Below, piece by piece: positions 1-10,761 of a DNA stretch of 64,000 bases; the first letter of the stretch is position 1; each line of letters starts with the position of its first letter. The notes under the pieces were generated by a model. That model saw only the letters and a list, made by a program, of their open reading frames with translations. It did not search any database and was not told the origin of the DNA. This stretch comes from Lotus japonicus. Taxonomy: Eukaryota; Streptophyta; Magnoliopsida; Fabales; Fabaceae. Both the position numbers and the translations under genes were made by a program. The stretch covers positions 43,353,127 through 43,417,126 of the forward strand of contig NC_080043.1 in the NCBI RefSeq assembly GCF_012489685.1. The letters are read 5' to 3'.

Positions 1-1553
1 ACTAGGTGACCGACCATTTTGTACAAAAAACCAATCGACAGTGTGAAATCATTTAAGAATAGCCATATACATAAAATCATGCATATTATGTCACAACAGC
101 ACCACAAGGCAAGTACCATGGCTCATGAAATCAAGCTCAATAGCATATAACTCACAGCATCTCCTAAACACATGTTCCTAACAAAACTTCAAACATTTTC
201 GCAACTCAACATATTGACAGCAGAAACAACTTTCACAAAAACAGAGCCACAGAATGCATCTTTCAACCAAAAATCACGTATGATGCCTTTCTTGAAAGCT
301 ATTTTAAATATATACAACTCTCTAGTTAAACACTTGTTCATTTGAGTCCCAGAATTAGGTGATATTAGGCCTTAAAGCTTACTGTCCGGAACAGGAAAGA
401 CAGCAGGTGTAATAGTTACTAAAAACGACCTCCAGATCACATTACTAAACCAAAAATTATGAGTTTTATATGTCTGGAAAGCTATTTCGAAAATATACAA
501 CTTTAATTTTAATCACTTTTTCATTTGACGAACAGAAATAGGTAAAAAGGGGCTCTGAAGTCCGCTGTCCAGTACAGGAAACTGGCAGCGAAACTCCCAC
601 CTCTAGTTTAAGCTATAAACAATTCCAGCCCAAGGCTTTAAGCTATGTTCCAGCAATAAAAATCAAATCACATAGGTCTCATATCATAATAGTACAGCAA
701 GCAAACCTTCAACCCAAACCCTCATGCAAACCCTCAAATATCAAGATTTGTCACAACCAAACATAGCAACAAGTCACTAACAACTACCCAAGTCCTAGGA
801 CCAGCCCTTACCTTGATTAAGAGTGAAGAAATCAGAAGTTGGGTGATGAATAAGGGATCAAAAGCTGCTGTCCAAGACCCTCTCTTCCCTCCTAGTTGAG
901 CTCTCTCTCTCGCAGGTCTCCCTCTCTCTCTCACGCGTGCACAAGGTGGCGGTGGTGGCTTTGTCGGCGGCGGCTAAGGGAGCAAGGGGTGGTTCTCTCA
1001 CTCTTTTCTCTTCTGTTTTCTTTACGTAAGGAGTGCAAGGGTTTCTGTTTCAGAACTGAATGGAAAAGAAACTTTTCCCCCCTTCAAGACCCTAATACAA
1101 CCGCGGGCTCCCCCTCTTCATGGGCTTGGGTTTCTTTTCTTTTCTCTTGAGCCCGCTCCAAGTCAAACCCTTGACCCAATAACTTAAGCACTTAATCAGA
1201 CCTGAATCTAATTAAAAACTTAAGCCCTCTTAAGTAATTTCATAATCAAATTCGGAATTAGAAGAAAACAAACTAATTTACTCGCTGGTACTGTACAGCC
1301 TGAACCACCGTCGCTTAAACGCGAATATCTCGAGCTACAGAGGTCGGAATGACTTGATTCCACTTCGAGAATTTTCTTAACTTAAAGGGCTACAACTCTC
1401 AAGAAGAACGTTTTCCCAACCGAGGTCGTCAAGATCCTCTAAAAATCCACAGAATTTGACAGCTATAATCTGTCAATTTACAAACTTGGCCAAAAACCTC
1501 ATTTTTATTCAATTTTTCTCAAAAACGATACAAAATGAATTTAGGGCCTTACA
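1..1553 (-). repeat. 3' LTR of element A (partial)
   Basis: Direct repeat of 5373-6914, nearly collinear. An 11-bp difference near 350 and scattered substitutions separate the two copies. It ends at 1553 with the dinucleotide CA on the plus strand, next to a polypurine tract. About 1.06 kb of this LTR lies outside the window, judging by the length of the other copy. The stretch 840-1150 is CT- and GC-rich and open on both strands, but no coding signal is convincing. Confidence 0.85.
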
Positions 1554-1592
1554 ATACCACCCTCCTTAAAAATAGTTTCGTCCTCGAAACTA
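1554..1592 (-). promoter_or_regulatory. Polypurine tract and adjacent 8-bp hairpin of element A
   Basis: On the minus strand AAGGAGGGTGGTAT directly precedes the LTR start TGTAAGG. This is the expected plus-strand priming site of reverse transcription. Immediately upstream lies a perfect inverted repeat at 1573-1592: TAGTTTCG, loop TCCT, CGAAACTA. Element B has the same structure at 38948-38967 with a different outer base pair. Confidence 0.75.
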
Positions 1593-2119
1593 CTATAGGA
1601 ATACACACCACGCTTCCATTGCGCACTCTGATATTTTCCACAAATTTCTCGGTCGTCTCGACTCATAGGTTATTGTCCTTAGTCTCATCTTTCTGGTCCT
1701 CACGTGACATCTCTAGTGGTCTCGTTCCACATCATTTTCACAAGGGGAAACTGTCTCTCCTTAACGTTCCTGTCACAATCCAACACCAACCATCATTCCG
1801 ATCACCATTTTCCAATATTAAGTTGATCAGGCTCAATATCAAAAAGATGGCAACTCGAAAAATAACTGGTAAGGACGTTCAAGTCACTCTCATTTCACTG
1901 TCCATAACCAAGACACTCGTCGTAGAACCTCACGGAACTCTTCCGTCAGAACACGACCCAAACTGCCTCACTGCAGTCACACAAAACAACAAAAGTTTAA
2001 GTTAAACAGGTGTTATGCTCATGCCGGTACACGCTGGTCGGCGTCCCGTCCAGGTGATCCAGATGCAACATCAACAGCTCAGACACGGGAAAACAAACTT
2101 TCCGGACACCGAGCTCAAA

Positions 2120-2590
2120 GGTTCCATCCACCAATTCACTCGTTCGGTAGTTCCATCCACCACCTAGTCCATTCGACAGTTCCATCCACCATCTGGTTTG
2201 TCTGATCTATGGTTCCATCCACCATATACGATCGTTGGTTCCATCCACCAATCCCGTCTTTCCTGATGGTTCCATCCACCATCTCGGTTTGACCAATGGT
2301 TCCATCCACCATTCCTGCTTCACCGATGGTTCCATCCACCATCTCATCGACCTTGATGGTTCCATCCACCATCTCGATCGACGCAGTCCGTTCACTGGCT
2401 CCATCCGCCATCTCATCGACCTTGATGGTTCCATCCACCATCTTGATCGACACGCTCTAATCACTGGCTCCATCCGCCATCTCACCGACCTTGATGGTTC
2501 CATCCACCATCTTGATCGACACACTCTGTTCACTGGCTGCATCCGCCATCCTTTCTTAGCTGATGGCTCCATCCACCATCTTTGCCAAGT
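2120..2590. repeat. Hairpin minisatellite inside element A
   Basis: About 15 copies of a core reading GATGGTTCCATCCACCATC are spaced mostly 29-33 bp apart. Later copies alternate 29-30 and 39-40 bp, which gives a higher-order unit of about 70 bp. Each good core is itself an inverted repeat: GATGGT, loop TCCATCC, ACCATC. Core starts fall at about 2122, 2151, 2180, 2213, 2239, 2270, 2300, 2330, 2360, 2399, 2429, 2469, 2498, 2538 and 2567. Because many spacings are multiples of three, several long frames stay open on both strands. These are a by-product of the repeat, not evidence of a protein. Confidence 0.9.
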
Positions 2591-4293
2591 AAGGAAAAAC
2601 AAAAATCGAGAGTGTAACACAGTCACACAAAACACCACAAAAACGTAAGGAAGACATTGACTCGGTCAGTGTTCTTCCCCGCCTCTATGACTCAACAATG
2701 AGCCTTCAGCACACCAAATCACATCACACAAATAAATCACAAACCATTCACAAAATGAAATAATATCATTATGATTTATTTTACCAAGTCTGACACAAAG
2801 TCTAGATGTGGTCAGGCGTGTCCCACTTGGAGCGTCTATTCCAACCTCAATCTTTGGTAAGCGACAACCGTTAGATATCTAGCAATCATCTGCAGATAGA
2901 CCTAGATATCACACTCGTACTATGGCACTAGGCGCCAAATCCAAATCCAATTGATCAACCGTTTATAAGCTAATTGTCATCTTAATACCTAACAATCCAT
3001 ATGTCATCTCTTGTTTCAGAACTATCCTCATTCAGACCTTAAATTAATCTTTCACTTATCCACAAGTCAAATTATATCTTATTTTTAAGTCTAAAATCTC
3101 TGCATAACTCAGAATTCATTCCCTTCAAGGTCTAACCAGATACTGTGCCTCAAGGGACTTAGCCCAACTTTCGCTCCCTAGATTTTAATCTTCAAAGGTT
3201 CAACTGCTATCGTCACAACTAAAACCATTAAATCTCTTATTCATACCTGTCTCTCAACTCTCAAGGATAATCTTAACCCCTAAGGTTTTAATCCAGCTTA
3301 GTAAATCTCACTTAGTAGTCATGGCACATTTCTCTGAAATCCATATCAACACTCTCATGTATTCAACTTATGCTAAAACTTTCTTTCTCTAACTCGATCA
3401 CTATCACACCAATCAACTTCTTAATCTCTCAATCCAATTCGAACAAACTTTAAGTCCTACACAATTAGGACAAGAATTTATGGTCTTAAAATCTAAACCT
3501 TCACCGAGTTCGCACCAATAATGTTCTCTAACTCTTCGACACTTTTTAGATGAATATTCATTTCTTCGCACTACGACTTCTTCACAAAGGGATCAAATGC
3601 CTAACAAAACTCATCTCTCAGTTTTGACCAACATCTATCAATTCATATCAACCTTTCTATCATGGTCCATCACTAGCTATAATTCTAAATATCACCCCCC
3701 TTCAATATTAAGTCGATTAGGCTTAATATGTCGAAGATGGAAATTTAGAAGAAAAAATCACTGGAAAGGTCAATGAGTCCCTATCATCCAGTAGTCACAT
3801 AAATTGAGATCATATCCAATTGATTCAATTTCTAATACTTCAACCTCAAAAATCATGTACCCTTGACATCTCATCTCTGGAATTCATATGTCATTCCACT
3901 AAGATTCATCCTTAGCTTCTACCTTCGCCTCTTGACACGTCAAACACGTTGATACATACTCGACTACTCGTTTCTTCATCCCAGTCCACCAAAAATGAAG
4001 TTTTAAGTCTGATACATCTTTGTCATTCCCGGATGAATACTCAATCTACTCTTATGACCCTCATCCAAGATCAACTTCCTCAAAATATCTTGACAAAGAG
4101 TCAAACACTTAATCTCAGGTATCACGGCAATGATACTAATCACAGACATTCTCACAGCCAAGCAAACATCTTAGCAAACAAGTCTACCCAATCTCATCGC
4201 GAAGTTTTGAAAACACCTTTATCAAAAACAAAACACCACGAGTTCGGAAACTCGTAAGCCCAAAACCCTTAGTGCTCTGGTTTCTCAACCGGA

Positions 4294-4305
4294 GCTTTGA
4301 TACCA
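4294..4305 (-). promoter_or_regulatory. Primer-binding site of element A (initiator Met tRNA type)
   Basis: The complement reads TGGTATCAAAGC, one base from the usual plant initiator-methionine tRNA site TGGTATCAGAGC. It lies three bases inside the LTR that begins at 4309, which fixes the element on the minus strand. Confidence 0.8.
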
Positions 4306-4308
4306 CAA

Positions 4309-6914
4309 TGTAACGCCCCGATTTCTCGAGTGTCACACAGTAACCAAACCACGTAATTTTCAGAAAGAATTTTCGTCGGTTCATTTAACATTCTTTGCTT
4401 AACGACGAATTGACATTTATTATGAAATCCTTAACTTGCGTAAAAGAACAGTTACCAAATTTAAACGTGCGGAAATACAAATAAAGTTGTAACTGAAAGT
4501 CGTGGCCACACCAGCGTGCGAAAGACCACAATTATTTATTAACCATGCATTTATTCTCCAAAAGTGAACTAACCAAAACCAACAGTAAATAACCGTTTAC
4601 TCCAACAACTTTAACCATTAAAAATAAGTCTGATAAAGAAAACGTAAAATTAAATTCGATGCTTCAACTCTCAGGTTTCCCCCCAAAGTATACTACCCTC
4701 CAACTCAGGTGTCGTTGTCGACTGGTTCCTTATCCCGACGTCGCTTCTTCAACGAAGGCTCAGGTTCTGGAAGAGGCTCTTGAGGGAAATCATATAGCTT
4801 CATCTCCTAGGAGTGGATCGTCGTCGTTATCTTCACGACCATCTACCCCCCCCCCCAAATAAACACATAAACAAATAATGCAAGGGTCAAGTCAACAGAA
4901 ACAACAACATATTCAACAGCAGAAAGCACATAATGTATTTTAATGTCTTTTATGGGTATAATAAGTCAGTTAGTCAGTGTACTAGCGGAACCTCACATCA
5001 CACAACCCACCAAACCTTCCTTGGCCAATCACATACATCCGCAGATGTACAAATCACGTGAAGCTGCAATACTTCACAAAAATCTCATGGTGACCGCAGT
5101 CAACCAAACACACGTGGAGCCGCAATGATCCACAAAATTCTCCCTCGCGTGCAAGCTACCGTTTTTCTCTAACGGAACCGTCGTTCTCATGGCCCATAGT
5201 CTTCACTAGACCTATGTCCAATTAAATTACATTTCCACTTTTTACTTGCAAGCGAGTTATTTCTCTTTCTCTTATATTGAGGATCTAAGTCAAGTCATCC
5301 TAGAGTCTTTATTTCTCTTCACAAAACTAAAGGTAGCAACACAACATTCACAGTGCACAAAAGGGAATTACAACTAGGTGAGCGACCATTTTGTACTAAA
5401 AAGCAATCGACAGTGTGAAATCATTTAAGAATAGCCATATACATAAAATCATGCATATTATGTCACAACAACACCACAAGGCAAGTACCAAGGCTAATGA
5501 AATCAAGCTCAATAGCATATAACTCACAGCATCTCCTAAACACATGTTCCTAACAAAACTTCAAACATTTTCGCAACTCAACATATTGACAGCAGAAACA
5601 ACTTTCACAAAAACAGAGCCACAGAATGCATCTTTCAACCAAAAATCACGTATGATGCCTTTCTGGAAAGCTATTTTAAATATATACAACTCTCTAGTTA
5701 AACACTTGTTCATTTGAGTCCCATATTAGGCCTTAAAGCTTACTGTCCGGAACAGGAAAGACAGCAGGTGTAATAGTTACTAAAAACGACCTCCAGATCA
5801 CATTACTAAACCAAAAATTATGATTTTTATATGTCTGGAAAGCTATTTCGAAAATATACAACTTTAATTTTAATCACTTTTTCATTTGACGAACAGAAAT
5901 AGGTAAAAAGGGGCTCTGAAGTCCGATGTCCAGTACAGGAAACTGGCAGCGAAACTCCCACCTCTAGTTTAAGCTATAAACAATTCCAGCCCAAGGCTTT
6001 AAGCTATGTTCCAGCAATAAAAATCAAATCACATAGGTCTCATATCATAATAGTACAGCAAGCAAACCTTCAACCCAAACCCTCATGCAAACCCTCAACA
6101 ATCAAGATTTGTCACAACCAAACATAGCAACAAGTCACTAACAACTACCCAAGTCCTAGGACCAGCCCTTACCTTGATTAAGAGTGAAGAAATCAGAAGT
6201 TGGGTGATGAATAAGGGATCAAAAGCTGCTGTCCAAGACCCTCTCTTCCCTCCTAGTTGAGCTCTCTCTCTCGCAGGTCTCCCTCTCTCTCTCACGCGTG
6301 CACAAGGTGGCGGTGGTGGCTTTGTCGGCGGCGGCTAAGGGTGCAAGGGGTGGTTCTCTCACTCTTTTCTCTTCTGTTTTCTTTACGTAAGGAGTGCAAG
6401 GGTTTCTGTTTCAGAACTGAATGGAAAAGAAACGTTTCCCCCCTTCAAGACCCTAATACAACCGCGGGCTCCCCCTCTTCATGGGCTTGGGTTTCTTTTC
6501 TTTTCTCTTGAGCCCGCTCCAAGTCAAACCCTTGACCCAATAACTTAAGCACTTAATCAGACCTGAATCTAATTAAAAACTTAAGCCCTCTTAAGTAATT
6601 TCATAATCAAATTCGGAATTAGAAGAAAACAAACTAATTTACTCGCTGGTACTGTACAGCCGGAACCACCGTCTCTTAAACGCGAATATCTCGAGCTACA
6701 GAGGTCGGAATGACCTGATTTCACTTCGAGAATTTTCTTAACTTAAAGGGCTACAACTCTCATGAAGGAAGTTTTCCCAACCGAGGTTGTCAAGACCCAC
6801 TAAAAATCCACATAAGTTGACAGCTATAATCTGTCAATTTACAAACTTGGCCAAAAACCTCATTTTTATTCAATTTTTCTCAAAAACGATACAAAATGAA
6901 TTTAGGGCCCTACA
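4309..6914 (-). repeat. 5' LTR of element A (complete, 2606 bp)
   Basis: It starts TGTAACGCCCCGATTTC and ends GGGCCCTACA on the plus strand. The section 5373-6914 matches 1-1553. The part 4309-5372 has no partner in the window because the other LTR runs off the edge. On the minus strand near 4750-4850 a short basic frame of about 31 codons (with KKRRR) ends at a stop. I do not consider it a gene. Confidence 0.85.
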
Positions 6915-7557
6915 AGCCTACAAGGGGCTTCATCGGAGTCTAGCTCACCCACCGTCGCGGCTGCTGTTGTTTTGGGATCGGGTACAGTACCCGTAGGACC
7001 CGCTGTGAGAATCGACGCAATCATTGACCTGATCGTCCTGGATTCAGATTCAGACGACGATCATGGTGATGCGTAGCTGGGAGTGGTGTGTAGTACTCCT
7101 CTAGTCAGGATTAGGGTAGGAGTAGCGTCGTGGCTCTAATCTTCAGTTTTTCTCATTTTGGGGCAGGGTAGGTCCCCGACCTTTAGCTTTTTGTGTGGTT
7201 CTCTTTACGAGAGTCACCGGGAGTTGGTCGGATTAGGAGGTCTTTGGGCTGTTTTGAGCTGACCTACTTTCTTTTTGGAGGACTGTATATCAGAATACTG
7301 ACCTTATATTTTGTGTTGTACATATTTGCCGGCAGGCACTACTTTCCCGTCACTGGAGGTTACTCGTGACGTGGCTTGCTGTTTACTGTGGGGAGTGTAT
7401 ATATATTGTATATTAGTCTTGTTTATCTTTCGTCGATACGTCTTTAAATCTGACAAGTCTTTATTTACTGAAAACAAATATCGAAAAAAAATATTCACGT
7501 TTTTCCGCTTTTATTTTCTTTTGGTTACTAAAGTGACGCCACCGAAATCGGGGTGTT
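6915..7557 (+). repeat. Fragment of a related LTR, opposite orientation
   Basis: The stretch ends CGAAATCGGGGTGTTACA, the same type of 3' LTR end as elements A and B but on the plus strand. Its left part is open to a TAG at about 7075 and encodes an acidic tail containing DSDSDDD. It is cut at its left by element A. I read it as a remnant of a TGTAAC-ended LTR. No primer-binding site follows at 7558, so it is a 3' LTR or a solo fragment. Confidence 0.5.
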
Positions 7558-8209
7558 ACACAAACCATTCCCTTCACTTCTCCTAATTCGAGATAATTCT
7601 TCCCATAATTTTATTTTCTCAGATCGATAGAAGATAATGATTATATATCATGGTTCTGTACTATCCCCCTGAAACGTTTAATCCCTAAAAAACCAACACA
7701 CTGAAACGTACTTATCAGATCCGAAAACACTGAATAAATCAGAAGAAAACACAATTATGTATAGGGAATAGGTTATCAAATATTGTGTACAAATTTTTGG
7801 TAAGGAGAAACAATTACAAGTTGGCAATTCTTCATCTATTGAAAAAAAAAAAACTTGGCCTTGCTGCTGAAGGCAATAATTCCAAGTTAATCAGTGATAA
7901 CAGATTCAGAACTTCAAAGAAAGATCGAAACTATCCCCAAAAAAAAATATAAGAATTCTTCCGGCACTGCCAATCATGTCGTATACTTTATGAATGTCTT
8001 CCAATTTATAACAAAGCAAACTTCTTATCTCGCTCTTATTGAATCTTGGAGTGCATTTTAAGGTAGGTTACTATTGGGAGATATGTACCCTGGCCCTCTA
8101 GCAAGCTAAATTGAACTTGAAGGGGACTGTGAAAGGAGGGCATATTTTTGGATCCCTTCCTAAAATGTTGCTTAGGAAAACAAATTCTAAAGCTAATTAT
8201 GATGAGGCC
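7558..8209. other. AT-rich intergenic DNA, nothing recognised
   Basis: No frame with recognisable domain content, no terminal repeats and no RNA gene seen. Confidence 0.5.
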
Positions 8210-8434
8210 TACTATTGATCAATGGACCTAGGCAATAACACTAGTCAATTTTGTCCAATATTATGTATATTTCAAATAACAAAAACAAGGTCATTTAGAA
8301 AAGTGAATGCCCCATAAACCAGTCTTGTAAGTCTAACCAGGTAGGGCGAATTCATTTAACCAGAACTCAAGCTTCAAAATAAGGTTATCAGTACATAAAT
8401 GAATCCTTTTTGGCGAAAAAATAAAAGAGAAGAT

Positions 8435-9340
8435 TTACCGAAACTTAATGACACAACTTCTCCCGCTACGGGTTGGAACTGGTTGCTGATCTCAGTCTGC
8501 TCTTCTTCAATTCAAAAGACAAAGTCTTTGAGAAGAATATCAAGATCTCCCCTAAAACCTTGGCATTTTTTAACAAAAACTTGAGCAACTGAATTTCAAC
8601 TGCACCCCATCAAAATTTGAAATAGAAAATAATTTAAGTCTATATTTGAAACAGCAAGGTACTGAGTTTAACATCCAGACTTTACCATCCAAGTAGATTT
8701 GTGGATCAAATCCCTACATAAGAAAAACTTCCAATTTATGTGTCTTTTGGAGAATGCCCATTAGTGCTTTACTAGTGAACTTGGAAGATCTCGAATCCAC
8801 ATGAAGATGTGTCAAATTATTGAACATAGGAAGGAGATTGAGAGAATTTTGTCCGTAGGAAAGACAGTAGTAAAAGTAAAAAATAAAATAAAAAATTAGA
8901 GGAAATATGAAATAAATATAATAAACACATGATTCAAGGCACACTAGATAGAAACGCCTAACCCCGATATGTGCATCAACTATGGAGGCCATGTTAACAA
9001 GGACAAATTTTACAATTAGATGCTTTTGCACCTGAAATGTAAAAGATTCAGAGCATCAATAACGACTGTAAAATTGAGCAAATCAACTCGGTCGCAAAAG
9101 ATGGTTAATGTCTTCAATGTGGGAAATTTTATGCTGATCTGCTCGATGTTACACCAATTACAATTATACAAGGTTAACTTTTGTTGGACAGGGTACTCAG
9201 AAAAAAGTCAGTGAACTGACTTCTCATTTGCAAAGGTAACATATGAAAGCTTTAATTTCTTTAGGCTAGGGAAATGTATGCCACTAGGAACATTTAGAAC
9301 ACAACTTAGTTTTAAAAGAACTAGATGAAAATACTGCATG
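8435..9340 (-). pseudogene. F-box/FBD/LRR pseudogene, truncated copy 1
   Basis: The minus strand carries the C-terminal half of an F-box/FBD/LRR protein, the family of substrate adaptors for SCF ubiquitin ligases. Recognisable pieces are an LRR segment (LNVPSGIHFPSLKKLKLSY at about 9270-9300), a segment with KLTLYNCNW followed by CNIEQISI, an exon with NLLPMFNNLTHLHVDS at about 8780-8830, and an FBD-like last exon beginning GFDPQIYLDG at about 8708. Lesions: TGA near 9215, and a one-base deletion near 9025 relative to copy 2 that ends the frame. The F-box itself is absent; similarity to copy 2 stops near 9340. This is a dead 3'-half duplicate of 10762-12379, and similarity extends downstream of the stop to about 8210. 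Confidence 0.75.
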
Positions 9341-10024
9341 TCAAGCATTTATTATCCTTTTTATTTTAACTCTCAAGAAAATAAAAATTATTTGGCCAGC
9401 CTCAGAAGCAAGGATGGGATAAAATGTACAAATTCAAGTTTCAAAAACTAAAGTGACTGAGAAATTGATTGGTGTATGCTACCATAATGTTGTTAGGCGT
9501 GAACATTATTTTATAAGTATTATCTTCTATGACTAAGTCTATTGTACCTGAGGAAAATGATGATCCCCGTTATTTGTCTACAAGTTAGTAGATCCTACAT
9601 TAAAATTAGTAGACTATATAATAAAGCATGCAGATGCCAACACCCCTAAGAAGTCACAGGTTTGAAGTTTGTGCAATTTCCATAGCTTTCTTTATATTTC
9701 CAAATTATTCAAAATTCCCAAAATGAAGTTTACATGTAAGAATTAACAAATCTTCATATCTGGATGGAAATATAATGAAGGAAGACCCAATGAAAAACAA
9801 AAGAATTAGTAACATGTGAAAACAGAGCAAAAAGTAGAAAGAGGGTGTTATGTTATAGTAGTAGAGTTGAAGAGAAGCCAGACCAAAGTGGATGAGTTTT
9901 GATAGCGGATTCCATGTTGGTGAGGTTCTCTTCAACTTCGACATTGTCCTTGATCATCTTGGTAGGTATTTCCTCTGCTTATTCTTTGGTCTAAGTACAA
10001 TGTGTTTTTAAACCTATCTGCAGC
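9341..10024. other. Intergenic DNA between F-box copies, unassigned
   Basis: AT-rich. A short minus-strand stretch at about 9880-9960 reads MESAIKTHPLWSGF and has some exon character, but I cannot assign it with confidence. Confidence 0.35.
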
Positions 10025-10445
10025 ACAAATAGTGTAGAAAAGGAAGATATATATCAGCAAGGTGTTATTCTATTTGAAGATATCACAGGCAGAAAAATAC
10101 CACCCTCCAGTAAAGTAGAGGAACTGAGTGATGAGGTATCCATAAAACACTTTTTGTTTTAAGTCAGATATCTTCAATTTAGATTCTCATAAGTTATATA
10201 ATTTCCTAATATTACATGATAGATGTTTTAAACCCCATTTGAAGAATTATAAATGCTTACTCTTGCTGACACCAAAAAGTTAACCAAATAAAGCTATATT
10301 TTTATTATCTGTGATTCTGTCTTTTCATGTTCAGCTGGAGAGAGGTTCATCATCAGAAGCAGCACCAATTCTAAGAAGCTATGCATTAATCAATGAGAAC
10401 TGTAGTTCAGATTACCATCAACTATCTCTCGAAGGTTCTAGTTAG
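10025..10445 (+). pseudogene. Receptor-like kinase fragment (kinase subdomain IX region)
   Basis: An exon-like stretch 10025-10135 encodes EDIYQQGVILFEDITGRK, which matches the DxYxFGVxLLExxTGR pattern of subdomain IX in plant receptor-like kinases. It ends at a GT. A possible second exon at 10335-10445 (after TTCAG) starts LERGSSSEAAPILRS and ends in a TAG. The following helices of a normal kinase C-lobe are missing or scrambled. The wording resembles LRR-RLKs of the At3g03770 kind, but that is memory-level resemblance. No ATP-binding or catalytic-loop region is present, so this is a relic. Confidence 0.5.
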
Positions 10446-10761
10446 CTTCCTTCAATAGAGGATTTGAATCATAGATCAATGGATCTAGGTAATACTCTGA
10501 TCATTCTAAAAATTGTAACACTAGTCAATTTTAGCCAATATTATGTACATTCCAATAACAAAACAAAGTCATTTCACAAAGTACATGTCCCATAAACCAG
10601 GCTTGTTAGTCTAACTCGGTAAAGCAAGTCATGTAACCACAATTCAAGCTTTGGAATAAGGTTACATAACCATCTGTACATAAATTAATCCTATTTTGCA
10701 AAAATAAACCAAATAAAAAAAGAAGAAATAAAGTTAAACAAAATAAAAGAAAGAAGATTTA

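Larger units (their letters stand above)
1..6914 (-). mobile_element. Non-autonomous LTR retrotransposon 'A' (left end outside window)
   Basis: Two long direct repeats (1-1553 and 4309-6914) flank a 2.75 kb interior. On the minus strand the order is LTR, primer-binding site (complement of 4294-4305), interior, polypurine tract (complement of about 1554-1566), LTR. LTR ends read TGTAAGGCCC and GGGGCGTTACA on the element strand. The interior has no frame with gag, protease, RT or integrase motifs, so it is a large non-autonomous derivative (LARD-like). The interior shares scattered motifs with the interior of element B at 38929-40513, including AATATTAAGTTGATCAGGCT near 1815, 3705 and 39880. 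The TTTCGAGGACGAAA motif beside the polypurine tract is, as I recall, typical of Tekay/Del-type chromoviruses, so such a gypsy ancestor is inferred. The right flank begins at 6915; the left target duplication cannot be seen. Confidence 0.82.

Noticed and set aside
896..1150. 84-codon frame, repeated at 6257-6511
   Set aside because: It lies in both LTRs of element A; the copies are alike because LTRs are copies. Composition is CT-rich low complexity.
1535..2005. 156-codon frame starting at the LTR end of element A
   Set aside because: It crosses the LTR/interior border on the antisense strand and has no domain features.
2136..2648. Long overlapping frames on both strands
   Set aside because: They are a by-product of the ~30-bp minisatellite, whose period is a multiple of three.
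4800..4860. Possible basic peptide gene inside element A LTR
   Set aside because: About 31 codons without support beyond a KKRRR run.
9880..9960. Possible VPS9-like peptide (MESAIKTHPLWSGF) on the minus strand
   Set aside because: Too short, with a stop close by and no further matching exon; resemblance may be chance.
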